Assembly: GCA_044464175.1 (NCBI GenBank)
Contig: JBIQLO010000010.1
Coordinates: forward strand, 1 to 34,255
Length of the DNA stretch: 34,255 nt
From: JBIQLO01 sp044464175
GTDB lineage: Bacteria; Planctomycetota; Phycisphaerae; Tepidisphaerales; Tepidisphaeraceae
Direction: 5' to 3'
A model generated the notes under the pieces. That model did no database searches, was not told where the DNA came from, and saw nothing but the letters and a program-made list of their open reading frames with translations. This document shows, piece after piece, positions 1-7,553 of the stretch. A program made the translations under genes and the position numbers. Each line of letters opens with the position of its first letter. The stretch's first letter is position 1.

Positions 1-164
1 TCACCCACGGGCCGGCCATTGACCGGGCCCTTGAGCACCAGGATGTTGGTCATTGTGAACAGCCCCAGCCCCATGACGATGCCGGCGGCGATGCCCAGCA
101 CGCCGGCATGCATTCGGCGAATCCGCACGGAAATCATCTGCTGCAGTTGGTCGCTCTGTTCCAT
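1..164 (-). CDS. Partial small membrane protein, paralogue of the neighbouring oxidoreductase tail
   Basis: The gene runs off the left edge; 54 codons from an ATG at 164 are visible, with AAGGA about 11 nt upstream. The visible part has a short charged start (MEQSDQLQQM), then a Gly/Ala-rich transmembrane segment at about residues 20-43, then LKGP and PVG motifs. The same segment-plus-LKGP-plus-PVG arrangement occurs in the C-terminal membrane tail of the oxidoreductase encoded just upstream on the same strand, so the two are related. Short proteins of this type are often labelled holin-like in bacterial genomes, but their role is not known. A 69-bp gap separates it from the oxidoreductase stop, so cotranscription is likely. 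The C-terminal half lies outside the window. Confidence 0.6.
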   Translation of the reverse strand, partial: MEQSDQLQQMISVRIRRMHAGVLGIAAGIVMGLGLFTMTNILVLKGPVNGRPVG

Positions 165-233
165 GATGCTTCAATCCTTAAGGGTCGCCGAGTTCCGGCT
201 CCGACCCCGTGCCATTCTTCAGCGGCCGCCGGA

Positions 234-2036
234 TTAGATAAACTCCAGCACATCCCATACCCGGCTGGCTGAAACGCGCCGTTTCATCATCAGTTTGGTG
301 AGATTCGTCACAAGGTTGGTCGTCAGGGCAAAGAGATAGCCGGCAATCAGCCCGACCACCCCGCCGTAGACCGCCCCGACCAAAGCCCCGCCCCAGCTGA
401 CGCTGTAGCCCCGGAAATACTGCCCCAGGAGTGAGAGGTTCTGTCCCACCGGTCCACCATCGGGCCCTTTGAGCAGCAGCAGGGCCGTCATCAGGAAAAT
501 TCCGGCGCCGCAGAGCAGGCCCAGCGCCACCCCCAGCGCCACGCGGTCGAACTTGCCCAGAACAAGGTTCCCCTCCAGGGCCGCCTCCCACTCGGCATCC
601 ACCTCCCTGCGGCGGGCATTGCGCCCGGGGGCGCGGGATTCCTCGTGATATTCCTTGTCGGCGTTGACGCTCCAGAGGTCGATCTTCTGGCCCAGCAGAA
701 GATTGCGCGCGGCGTACATACCCGCCAGCATCGAGTGATCCTGGTTGTTGTAGCGGTGCAGCCCATTGCGTCCGGCCGTGCAGCAGTTTTCCAGCGAGTC
801 GATGTACTGCCGGATCGTTTTGAGGTGCCGCTCATACGCCTCATCGTAGACCGGATAGGCCTTGGGCACGCGAAAGACGCACCCATCCTCCACATCCTGG
901 GCCCGGGCCAGTCCGATCTGTTCGATCTCCCGCCGGCCCAGCTCGACCAGTTCCGCGTCGCTGAGGCTCCAGATCGCATCCCCCTCGTTGCAGAAATACT
1001 CCAGGCCCAGGCTGGTTTTGGACGCATCCGGCACCATGTGCGGGCTCCAGTTCTTGAAATTCTGGATGCGCCCGACCTTGACGGCGGGATCATGGATGTA
1101 AATCCAGTTGTCGGGAAAAAGGGTCTTCTGGTTGATAATCAGGCAAACCGTCAGGAAGTCGCGGTACTTGAGGCTGTTGGCGGCTTTAAGCACCTCCGGC
1201 GGGGCCGGGGGATCGAGCTTCTTCACCATTTCCGCCAGCGGCATGCTGGAGATGAAGTCCGTGCCGCCGATCCGCTCTTCTTTGCCGTCGCGCTGAATGG
1301 TGACGCCGGTGATGCGCAAACCCTCCCGGTGAATGCGAACGACATTGCTGTTGAGGCGGACCGAGCCGCCATGGTCCTCGATACGGTCCTTGACCGCCGT
1401 CCACATCATCCCCGGGCCCAGCCGCGGATAATCAAACTCCTCGATCAGCGTCGTGATCTTCTTGCCCGGCTTGAGAATCATGCTCACCAGCAGCGTCTTG
1501 ACCGACAGATCCTTGATGCGCTGGGCGGCCCATTCGGCCTTCAGTTCCTTGCAGCTGATGCCCCAGACCTTTTCCGTGTACGTCTTGAAAAAAGTCTCAA
1601 ACAGCCGCTTACCAAAGCGGTTGGTCACCCACTCCTCCAGCGTGTTCTCCTGCTTGTAGGGGAAGACCTGCCAGCGGAGATAGCTGAGGATGATCAGCAC
1701 CGATTCCACGATGCCCAGCCGCTTGAGGGTGTCCAGCGGGCGGAGCGGGTAATAGAAGAATTTCTTGTTGTAGTAGATGCGCGACAGCCGGGGGCGTTTG
1801 AGGAACTCGGTCTGAAGCACCTCATGCCACATCCGGTTCACCTCTTCACTCTTGGTGAAAAAGCGATGGCCCCCCATGTCGAAATGGAAGCCTTTGTATT
1901 GCTCCGTGCGCGAGATGCCGCCGACGATCCGGTCTTTTTCAAGAACGGTCGGGCGCACCCCATGGCGGGTCAGTTCGTACGCCGCCGTCAGTCCGGCCGG
2001 CCCCCCGCCGATGATCGTAAACGCTCGTTCGCTCAT
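234..2036 (-). CDS. FAD-dependent oxidoreductase (amine oxidase/UDP-galactopyranose mutase-like) with C-terminal membrane tail
   Basis: This 600-aa protein opens with a dinucleotide-binding motif (GGGPAG, residues 10-15), an acidic residue ending the second strand (VLEKD) and a GGISRT motif. These mark the NAD(P)/FAD amine oxidase-like fold related to protoporphyrinogen oxidase and UDP-galactopyranose mutase. Relatives are often found with glycosyltransferase or polysaccharide genes and act on sugar or isoprenoid substrates; the substrate here is not evident. Residues from about 498 to 600 are an extra module: two hydrophobic segments (about 499-522 and 547-572) around LLKGP and LSLLGQYFRGYSVSW, ending in a basic stretch. 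That module would tether the enzyme to the inner membrane and is related to the truncated gene downstream. The start is an ATG at 2036 with a weak GGGTGA upstream. Confidence 0.85.
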   Translation of the reverse strand: MSERAFTIIGGGPAGLTAAYELTRHGVRPTVLEKDRIVGGISRTEQYKGFHFDMGGHRFFTKSEEVNRMWHEVLQTEFLKRPRLSRIYYNKKFFYYPLRPLDTLKRLGIVESVLIILSYLRWQVFPYKQENTLEEWVTNRFGKRLFETFFKTYTEKVWGISCKELKAEWAAQRIKDLSVKTLLVSMILKPGKKITTLIEEFDYPRLGPGMMWTAVKDRIEDHGGSVRLNSNVVRIHREGLRITGVTIQRDGKEERIGGTDFISSMPLAEMVKKLDPPAPPEVLKAANSLKYRDFLTVCLIINQKTLFPDNWIYIHDPAVKVGRIQNFKNWSPHMVPDASKTSLGLEYFCNEGDAIWSLSDAELVELGRREIEQIGLARAQDVEDGCVFRVPKAYPVYDEAYERHLKTIRQYIDSLENCCTAGRNGLHRYNNQDHSMLAGMYAARNLLLGQKIDLWSVNADKEYHEESRAPGRNARRREVDAEWEAALEGNLVLGKFDRVALGVALGLLCGAGIFLMTALLLLKGPDGGPVGQNLSLLGQYFRGYSVSWGGALVGAVYGGVVGLIAGYLFALTTNLVTNLTKLMMKRRVSASRVWDVLEFI

Positions 2037-2146
2037 TCATTCACCCATTATTCCAGCTTTAATGTACGCCATGAACCGGCATGACGCCAATCCCCTTCAA
2101 AGGGAAGGAGCGGCCGGCTTCGCCGTTCCATTTCCCAAACAGCCCC

Positions 2147-3109
2147 CTATCTGCTTTCATTGGACCCACTGTTTTTCAGGACGATCCGGGCGTTCCGTTG
2201 TAGTATCGGCAGTTTAACGCGCTTGATCGAGCTTCCCTTGAGCGCCGTGCGGTAGTCCTCCACCCCCCAGTTGGCGACCTCCCGGCTCTCCAACCCGCCC
2301 GACTCAAAGCGCGATAAAAACGCCGATTCCGACCCAAACGGGGCCTTTCGGTTCCAGGGACAGACCTCCTGGCAGATATCGCATCCAAACAGCCACTGGC
2401 CAATGCCCGGCTGCAATTCCTCCGCCACCTCCCCCCGGTTTTCAATGGTAAGATAGGCAATACATCGCCGCGCGTCGAGTCTGTAAGGTTCGGTCAGAGC
2501 CCCGGTGGGACATGCCTCGATGCAGCGCCGGCAGGTGCCGCACCGGTCAATTCCCGGCTCATCGGCCGGCAGCCGCAGCGTCGTGATGACCTCTCCCAGG
2601 AGCAACCACGACCCGATTTTGGGATGGATCACCAGCGTGTTTTTCCCCACCCACCCCAGCCCCGCCCGCCGCGCCAGCTCTTTTTCCATCACCGGCGCGG
2701 TGTCCACGCAGGCACGTGTCCGGGCGTCCGGAGCCCATTGGCGAATTCCGTCGGCCAACTGGTGCAGGCGCTTTTTCATGAATTCGTGATAATCCTCTCC
2801 ACGGGCGTAGCGGGCGATCCGCCCCATCGTGGGCGAGGGGGTCGAGGCCTCCGCGTCCGGCTGGTGATAATTGAGCGCCACGCAGATCACACTGGCCGCC
2901 CCCGGCAGATAGACTCCCGGATCGGTCCGTTCCTCAAAGCGGTTGGCCAGCCACTGCATCGATCCATGGCACCCCGCCTCCAGCCATTGGCGCAGGTAGT
3001 CCCGGTAGGCAGACGGGCCGGCCGGCGCGATGCCGACCAGATCGAAGCCGAGCTGCCGCGCCTGCTGCTTGATCCGGGCGGCCAATTGATATTCATCCAT
3101 GGAGGGCAT
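2147..3109 (-). CDS. queG: Epoxyqueuosine reductase QueG
   Basis: The enzyme performs the last step of queuosine synthesis in tRNA, reducing epoxyqueuosine with a cobalamin cofactor and two [4Fe-4S] clusters in the cytosol. The 320-aa sequence carries the two ferredoxin-like cysteine sets: C190-x2-C193-x2-C196-x3-C200, and C216 with C243-x2-C246-x3-C250 (GCDICQEVCPWN). The family acid is in VDTAPV (D136), and KELARRAGLGWVGKNT is a family signature. The length matches the short QueG form without the C-terminal HEAT-repeat extension. The start may be the ATG at 3109 or the in-frame ATG at 3100; neither has a clear Shine-Dalgarno. It is preceded on the same strand by the DUF1992 gene 90 bp away. 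Confidence 0.95.
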   Translation of the reverse strand: MPSMDEYQLAARIKQQARQLGFDLVGIAPAGPSAYRDYLRQWLEAGCHGSMQWLANRFEERTDPGVYLPGAASVICVALNYHQPDAEASTPSPTMGRIARYARGEDYHEFMKKRLHQLADGIRQWAPDARTRACVDTAPVMEKELARRAGLGWVGKNTLVIHPKIGSWLLLGEVITTLRLPADEPGIDRCGTCRRCIEACPTGALTEPYRLDARRCIAYLTIENRGEVAEELQPGIGQWLFGCDICQEVCPWNRKAPFGSESAFLSRFESGGLESREVANWGVEDYRTALKGSSIKRVKLPILQRNARIVLKNSGSNESR

Positions 3110-3199
3110 AAAGGGGAGAAACTACGAGGTACGACCGAGGAATCATGGAGTCCGTTAAGCGCGGCGCCTGCCACCTCCCCCTTTCACCATTCTTAAGCT

Positions 3200-3604
3200 T
3201 CACTTCCTCTCCCGCAAGCGACGGCGCTCCGATTCCAGGTCCACCGGCGCCATCGGCGCTTTGAGGGCGTTGGTCCCCAACGTGTTGATCCGGCGGATCA
3301 GGTGATTGATTCCGGCCACCGCCTTCTCCAGATGCGAGGGGTCCCGCACCTGGTCCAGCGCCTCTTTGAGATGATCCACACGCTTGCGCCAGCGCACCTC
3401 CTCGGGCACGAAGTCATTTTGCCGCAGAATCCGCAAAATCCACCAGGTCATGCGGGCGCTCTCATCGGCCGGCATCGGCTCCAGATTCAGCGGACGCCCT
3501 TCCCCGCGCAGGTGGCTGAATTTTCCCTGCTTCATCGCCTCTTCAATATGCCGCTCGGCCAGCCGGCGCAGCACGGCATCCAGGTTGATCTGCTGCAAGT
3601 TCAT
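3200..3604 (-). CDS. DUF1992 / DnaJ-C28-like conserved domain protein
   Basis: This 134-aa soluble protein contains the DUF1992 signature (IEEAMKQGKFSHLRGEGRPLNLE region, about residues 18-41) found in bacterial YhdN-type proteins and in the eukaryotic DnaJ homologue C28. The function is unknown and no J domain is present. The rest is charged and probably helical. I place the start at the ATG at 3604 rather than the in-frame ATG at 3613. A perfect TATAAT ends 7 nt before 3604 and overlaps the 3613 codon, which points to a leaderless transcript beginning at the 3604 ATG. No Shine-Dalgarno is present. The gene lies between purF and queG on the same strand. Confidence 0.85.
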   Translation of the reverse strand: MNLQQINLDAVLRRLAERHIEEAMKQGKFSHLRGEGRPLNLEPMPADESARMTWWILRILRQNDFVPEEVRWRKRVDHLKEALDQVRDPSHLEKAVAGINHLIRRINTLGTNALKAPMAPVDLESERRRLRERK

Positions 3605-3611
3605 GGCCCCC

Positions 3612-3641
3612 ATTATAAGCAGGCCAAAACATCCCTCCCAA
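3612..3641 (-). promoter_or_regulatory. Leaderless promoter of the DUF1992 gene
   Basis: On the minus strand a perfect TATAAT (3617-3612) lies 18 nt after TTGGGA (3641-3636, 4 of 6 matches to TTGACA). Seven nucleotides separate the -10 box from the ATG at 3604, so transcription would start at or beside the start codon. Confidence 0.55.
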
Positions 3642-3644
3642 TGC

Positions 3645-3664
3645 CTGATTTGGCTCCAAATCAG
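3645..3664. repeat. Perfect palindrome upstream of the DUF1992 gene
   Basis: CTGATTTGG-CT-CCAAATCAG is a 9-bp perfect inverted repeat with a 2-nt centre, just upstream of the -35 element of the DUF1992 promoter. It could be a regulator site or a small hairpin; no regulator can be assigned. Confidence 0.4.
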
Positions 3665-3745
3665 AGGAAGCCGCTTACTCGCAGTAAATAATGGTTGAGC
3701 CCGTCGTGTCAGGCCTATGAAGGCTGCGCAGAGAGGATTTCAGGG

Positions 3746-3781
3746 CCGGGAATCGGGCCTGCGTTCGCCTCGGATTCCCGG
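3746..3781 (-). terminator. Hairpin after purF
   Basis: Two base pairs beyond the purF stop, 9-bp arms (CCGGGAATC and GATTCCCGG) enclose an 18-nt GC-rich interior that can extend the stem with a bulge. No T-run follows on the minus strand, so it is a weak intrinsic terminator or a 3'-end stabilising hairpin. Confidence 0.45.
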
Positions 3782-3782
3782 T

Positions 3783-5228
3783 TCAGGGGAACATTTTGAG
3801 CTGGTCCCGCTCAAAGCTGAATTTGCTCTGGGGCTGGTCGATGGGGATCTTGTACTCCCCGCTCCAGCAGGCTGTGCAGTACTGGTCCGGAGAGAACTTC
3901 ATGCATGAAAGCATCCCCTCCAGCGACAGATACGCCAGGGAGTCGACCTCCAGAAAATCGCGGATCTCCTCCACCGTGCGATTGTGGGCAATCAGTTCCT
4001 GGGCGGTGGGAAAATCGATTCCGTAAAAGCAGGGATGGCGGATCGGGGGACAACTGACGCGCAGGTGAATCTCGCTGGCCCCGGCCCGGCGGATGGCCCG
4101 CATCTTCGAGCGCGTCGTCGTGCCGCGCACGACCGAATCCTCCACGATGACGACACGCCGCCCGCTGACCACATCCGGAATGATGTTGAGTTTGGCCGCC
4201 ACCGCCCGGTCGCGCTGCGCCTGGTTGGGCAGGATGAATGTCCGCCCGACAAAGCGGTTGGGGACGATCCCCTCCTCGAAGGGAATGCCCGACTCCCTGG
4301 CGAAGCCCAGCGCTGCGCTGCGTCCGGAGTCGGGCATCGGCATGATGTAATCCGCCTCCACCGGCGCTTCAATCGCCAGTTGCCGCCCCAGCGCCTCGCG
4401 CACCCCATGCACCGTCTGGCTGAACACCTTGCTGGCGGGATTGGCGAAATATACGTGCTCGAACACGCAGTGGGCCAATTTGGGCGCCGGGTGGTCAAAC
4501 CGCCGCGAACTCATGCCCGTATCATCGATCCGAACGATCTCCCCCGGCTCCACATCGCGCACATACTCCGCCTCGATCGCGTCAAACGCGCAGGTCTCGC
4601 TGGCGACGCACCAGTGCCCCTCCCGGGTTTTCCCGAGCGACAACGGACGGAACCCCCAGGGATCACGGCAGGCCTCCAGGCGGTTGGGAAATAGAAATAC
4701 CAGGCTGTAGGCCCCCTGCAGGTGCCGCAGCACGTGGGGCAGCGGATCGGCCTTCTCCAGGTGCGTCGGTTTGGCCAGCAGGTGGACGATGATTTCCGTG
4801 TCGGTGGTGCTTTGGAAGATATGCCCGTGCTCTTCGTACAGCTTGCGCAGCAACTGGGCATTGATCAGGTTCCCGTTGTGCGCCACGGCGACCGGCCCCA
4901 TTAAATACTGCCGCAGCAGCGGCTGGGCGTTGCACAATTTGCTGGAGCCGGTGGTGGAATAGCGGACATGCCCGATCGCCCCGTGGCCGGTCAGCTCCTC
5001 GCGCATCAGGCGGGGGGTGAATATCTGGCTGACCAGCCCCATCCCCGTGTGCCCGTTGAGGGTCGAGCCGTTGGAGACGGCGATGCCGGCCGACTCCTGC
5101 CCCCGGTGCTGCTGCGCAAAGAGGCCCTGATAGCAGAACTGCGCTGCATCCTTCGGCCCCCAGATGCCGAAAACGCCGCATTTCTCTTTCTTTTCGTAGT
5201 CTTCAAACAATTCCAGCGACAGCGGCAA
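3783..5228 (-). CDS. purF: Amidophosphoribosyltransferase PurF
   Basis: This enzyme makes 5-phosphoribosylamine from PRPP and glutamine, the first committed step of purine synthesis. The 481-aa protein has a 16-residue propeptide before the catalytic Cys17 (CGVFGIWG), which becomes the N-terminal nucleophile of the glutaminase domain. The second half is a phosphoribosyltransferase domain with the PRPP loop VVIVEDSVVRGTTT. Cysteines in HCVFEHVYFANP, in the CPPIRHPC segment and in YCTACWSG fit the [4Fe-4S] ligands of the Bacillus-type enzyme. The start is a TTG at 5228: no ATG lies in frame before the upstream stop, and GGAG sits 6 nt ahead. It is transcribed toward the DUF1992 gene. Confidence 0.96.
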   Translation of the reverse strand: MPLSLELFEDYEKKEKCGVFGIWGPKDAAQFCYQGLFAQQHRGQESAGIAVSNGSTLNGHTGMGLVSQIFTPRLMREELTGHGAIGHVRYSTTGSSKLCNAQPLLRQYLMGPVAVAHNGNLINAQLLRKLYEEHGHIFQSTTDTEIIVHLLAKPTHLEKADPLPHVLRHLQGAYSLVFLFPNRLEACRDPWGFRPLSLGKTREGHWCVASETCAFDAIEAEYVRDVEPGEIVRIDDTGMSSRRFDHPAPKLAHCVFEHVYFANPASKVFSQTVHGVREALGRQLAIEAPVEADYIMPMPDSGRSAALGFARESGIPFEEGIVPNRFVGRTFILPNQAQRDRAVAAKLNIIPDVVSGRRVVIVEDSVVRGTTTRSKMRAIRRAGASEIHLRVSCPPIRHPCFYGIDFPTAQELIAHNRTVEEIRDFLEVDSLAYLSLEGMLSCMKFSPDQYCTACWSGEYKIPIDQPQSKFSFERDQLKMFP

Positions 5229-5251
5229 AGGCGACTCCGTGTCAAAACCAA

Positions 5252-5280
5252 AGCTTAATCCGTGGAACCAAACCGGTCAA
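5252..5280 (-). promoter_or_regulatory. Putative purF promoter
   Basis: On the minus strand TTGACC (5280-5275) is followed after 17 nt by TAAGCT (5257-5252), about 24 nt before the TTG start of purF. The -35 matches 5 of 6 consensus bases and the -10 only 3 of 6. Confidence 0.4.
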
Positions 5281-5345
5281 ATCCGGCCAAGGGAAAACGC
5301 GGGTCATGAGCGCCTGATTCCTCAAGGAATTGCAGCTCTATGGAT

Positions 5346-6239
5346 TCAAGTTTCATGTTTTTGCCCCTGAGGGAGCAGGGCAACGAATGCCTGGGCCGCC
5401 GGGGAGAGGGTCTTGCCGCGCCGCCACAGGCGGTGGAGCGACCGGCGGATCGGGAGGTCCGCCACCGGCACCACCGCCAGCACGCCCGCCTTCAGTTCCG
5501 TCTCGATGGCCAGCGCTGAGACGATCGCCCACCCCATGCCGCTGGCGACGGCCGCCTTGATGGCCTCGGTGCTGCCCAGATACATCGCCGGCACCGGCGT
5601 CAGCCCCTTTTCCGCCAGCGCCCGCTCCACGACATCGCGCGTGCCGGACCCTTTTTCCCTGAAAATCAGCGGCCGGCGGCAGACCTGCGCCGCCGTCAAG
5701 GGCGTGCGCAACGCCCGCCGCTGGCCCGCCGGCGCGATCACCACCAGCTCATCCTCGGCAAAGACGGCCGATTGCAGCTCCGGCTCGCGCACGATCCCCT
5801 CGGTCAGTGCCACATCCAGCCGATCCTCCATCATCCACTGCTGAATCTGCCGGGTGTTGGCGATCTCCAGACCCAATTCGATGTTTGGGTGGAGCCGGCG
5901 AAATTGCTCCATGAGGCGCGGCATCACATACGACCCGATCGTCTGACTCGCTCCCAGGGTCAGCCGTCCCCGCTCCAGCCCGCGCAGCTCCAACAGGGCC
6001 CGCTCGGCCTGCCGCTCCAGTTCGTCAATGCGCCGGGTATAGCCCAGAAGCACCTCCCCCGCCTCCGTCAGCCGCACGCCGCGCGGCAGCCGGTCAAACA
6101 GCTTCACCCGGACGGCTTTTTCCAGTTCTCCGACCTGCAGCGACACCGCCGGCTGGCTGATCATTAACCGCTCGGCGGCCCGGGAGAACCCCCCTGCTTC
6201 GGCCACGGCGTGGAATACCGTCAGATGATTCCGGTTCAT
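5346..6239 (-). CDS. LysR-family transcriptional regulator (YeiE-like)
   Basis: This 297-aa DNA-binding protein has the LysR winged helix-turn-helix in residues 1-60 (HLTVFHAVAEAGGFSRAAER, then ISQPAVSLQVGELE) and a linker helix. A periplasmic-binding-like effector domain starts near residue 83 with the typical GRLTLGASQTIGSY. It is divergent from a YeiH-family gene 129 bp away, the arrangement of YeiE/YeiH, so it probably controls that exporter in response to a sulfur or anion signal. This role is inferred from context. I chose the ATG at 6239 over the one at 6264-6266 because the earlier codon lies inside the operator-like palindrome and LysR proteins normally begin a few residues before the helix-turn-helix. 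Confidence 0.9.
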   Translation of the reverse strand: MNRNHLTVFHAVAEAGGFSRAAERLMISQPAVSLQVGELEKAVRVKLFDRLPRGVRLTEAGEVLLGYTRRIDELERQAERALLELRGLERGRLTLGASQTIGSYVMPRLMEQFRRLHPNIELGLEIANTRQIQQWMMEDRLDVALTEGIVREPELQSAVFAEDELVVIAPAGQRRALRTPLTAAQVCRRPLIFREKGSGTRDVVERALAEKGLTPVPAMYLGSTEAIKAAVASGMGWAIVSALAIETELKAGVLAVVPVADLPIRRSLHRLWRRGKTLSPAAQAFVALLPQGQKHET

Positions 6240-6253
6240 TCCATAGGTATATC

Positions 6254-6268
6254 TTATGCGAATCATAA
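6254..6268. promoter_or_regulatory. LysR-type operator palindrome
   Basis: TTATG-N5-CATAA is a perfect interrupted inverted repeat that contains the T-N11-A pattern of LysR sites (T at 6255, A at 6267). It lies in an AT-rich island between the divergent regulator and exporter genes. A wider ATAG (6243-6246) and CTAT (6272-6275) pair brackets it. Confidence 0.55.
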
Positions 6269-6279
6269 AAACTATGTAT

Positions 6280-6308
6280 TTGATTTATGATTCCCGGTTC
6301 CCCATACT
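6280..6308 (+). promoter_or_regulatory. Putative promoter of the YeiH-family gene
   Basis: TTGATT (6280-6285), a 17-nt spacer and CATACT (6303-6308) match 4 of 6 consensus bases at each box. The site lies just downstream of the LysR palindrome, where a bound activator could contact RNA polymerase. Confidence 0.4.
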
Positions 6309-6368
6309 TTCTCCTCCCTGTCCCGGTCAGCGACGACGTCCTCCGGCGCGCAGGAGATTGGGAGTTTT

Positions 6369-7406
6369 ATGGAAGCCGCGATTTCCCCGTTTCGAGCCTT
6401 CGCCGCCAACGTGCGGGTGGGCCTTTTCTGCCTCGCCGTCGCCCTGTGCCTGACCCCCTGGTTCACGCCTCCCATCGCCCTGGCTTTGGGAGCGGTCCTG
6501 GCCATTGCCATCGGCAATCCCTTTCCCAAGGCGACCAAAAAATCGGGCAAGCTGCTATTGCAGATTTGCGTGGTGATGCTCGGCTTCAGCATGGACCTGC
6601 CCAGCATGCTCCAGGCCGGCTCGACCGGCTTTGTGCTGGCGGCGGTCGGCATTGTCATGGCGCTGATCGTGGGACATCTGCTGGGCCGGCTCCTGGGCGT
6701 CAACCGCATGACCGGCGCCCTGATCTCCACCGGCACCGCCATTTGCGGCGGCTCGGCCATCGCGGCGGTGGGCGCAACCCTCGAAGCCTCCGAAAGCGAC
6801 ATCACCGTCGCCATGGGGACCGTCTTTCTCCTCAACGGCGTGGCGCTCTACCTTTTTCCGATCATCGGCCACCATCTGGGACTGACGCCGCACCAGTTCG
6901 GCACCTGGGCCGGGCTGGGCATCCACGATGTCTCCTCGGCCGTCGGCGCGGGGACAGCGTATGACAGAGGACTGGCCGCACTGCAAACCGCCACGGCGGT
7001 GAAGCTCTCGCGGGCGCTCTGGATCGTGCCGGTCGTGCTGGTGATGGCCTGGGCCTATCACCGCGGGGCGCGCAAGCTGGCCGTCGCCAACGCCGAATTC
7101 GGGTTCACGCCGGAAGCCGCCGCCGAAACCGCCGCACCGAAGCGGGCCAAAATCCAGATCCCCTGGTTCATCGCGCTGTTCATTCTGGCCGGGCTGGCCC
7201 GCACGTTCATCCCCGCCGTGGGCGAGGTGGCGCCCACCCTCACCCGCATCGCCACCCTCGGCTTCACCGTCACCCTCTTTCTCGTCGGCGCGCAACTGAG
7301 CCGCCGCACGCTCCGCTCGGTGGGCCTGCCGGCCATGTGCCTGGGGGTGGGCCTGTGGCTCATCATCGGCGGCAGCGCGCTCTGGGCGGCCATGCGATTG
7401 GGGTGA
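6369..7406 (+). CDS. yeiH: YeiH/UPF0324 family putative sulfate exporter
   Basis: This 345-aa polytopic inner-membrane protein has about ten hydrophobic segments spread over its whole length. It belongs to the YeiH (Psiha, UPF0324) family, with the typical GNPFPKATKKSGKLLLQ segment, the conserved TGTAICGGSAIAAVGATL motif at about residues 120-137 and WAGLGIHDVSSAVGAG near residue 180. Family members are annotated as putative sulfate exporters; the transported ion has not been settled for most of them. GGGAG lies 5 nt before the ATG. The gene is divergent from the LysR regulator, which probably controls it. A hydrophilic loop near residues 240-260 links the two halves. Confidence 0.92.
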   Translation: MEAAISPFRAFAANVRVGLFCLAVALCLTPWFTPPIALALGAVLAIAIGNPFPKATKKSGKLLLQICVVMLGFSMDLPSMLQAGSTGFVLAAVGIVMALIVGHLLGRLLGVNRMTGALISTGTAICGGSAIAAVGATLEASESDITVAMGTVFLLNGVALYLFPIIGHHLGLTPHQFGTWAGLGIHDVSSAVGAGTAYDRGLAALQTATAVKLSRALWIVPVVLVMAWAYHRGARKLAVANAEFGFTPEAAAETAAPKRAKIQIPWFIALFILAGLARTFIPAVGEVAPTLTRIATLGFTVTLFLVGAQLSRRTLRSVGLPAMCLGVGLWLIIGGSALWAAMRLG

Positions 7407-7517
7407 GTTGCGCGCGGCACCCGGTCATTTGTTTTCCAGCGACGTCGCCGACCGGCCCGCGGTCATCCCTCCAACGCCCCGATCGCCGCTTTTGCTTGAC
7501 CGATCCCGATCGCCCGA

Positions 7518-7546
7518 TTTCCGAGGAAACCCATTTCTGGTACAAC
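7518..7546 (+). promoter_or_regulatory. Candidate leaderless promoter of pyrD
   Basis: TACAAC (7541-7546, 4 of 6 matches to TATAAT) ends 7 nt before the GTG start of pyrD. A poor -35 (TTTCCG, 7518-7523) lies 17 nt upstream. The gene has no Shine-Dalgarno, so transcription probably begins at the GTG. Confidence 0.4.
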
Positions 7547-7553
7547 TCCCTCC

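Noticed and set aside
645..2084. 479-codon plus-strand frame opposite the flavin oxidoreductase
   Set aside because: The minus-strand frame has an intact FAD-binding motif and family blocks; the plus-strand translation resembles no protein and lacks a ribosome-binding site.
6240..6266. Longer LysR protein starting at 6266
   Set aside because: The codon lies inside the probable operator and adds nine residues not typical of LysR proteins.
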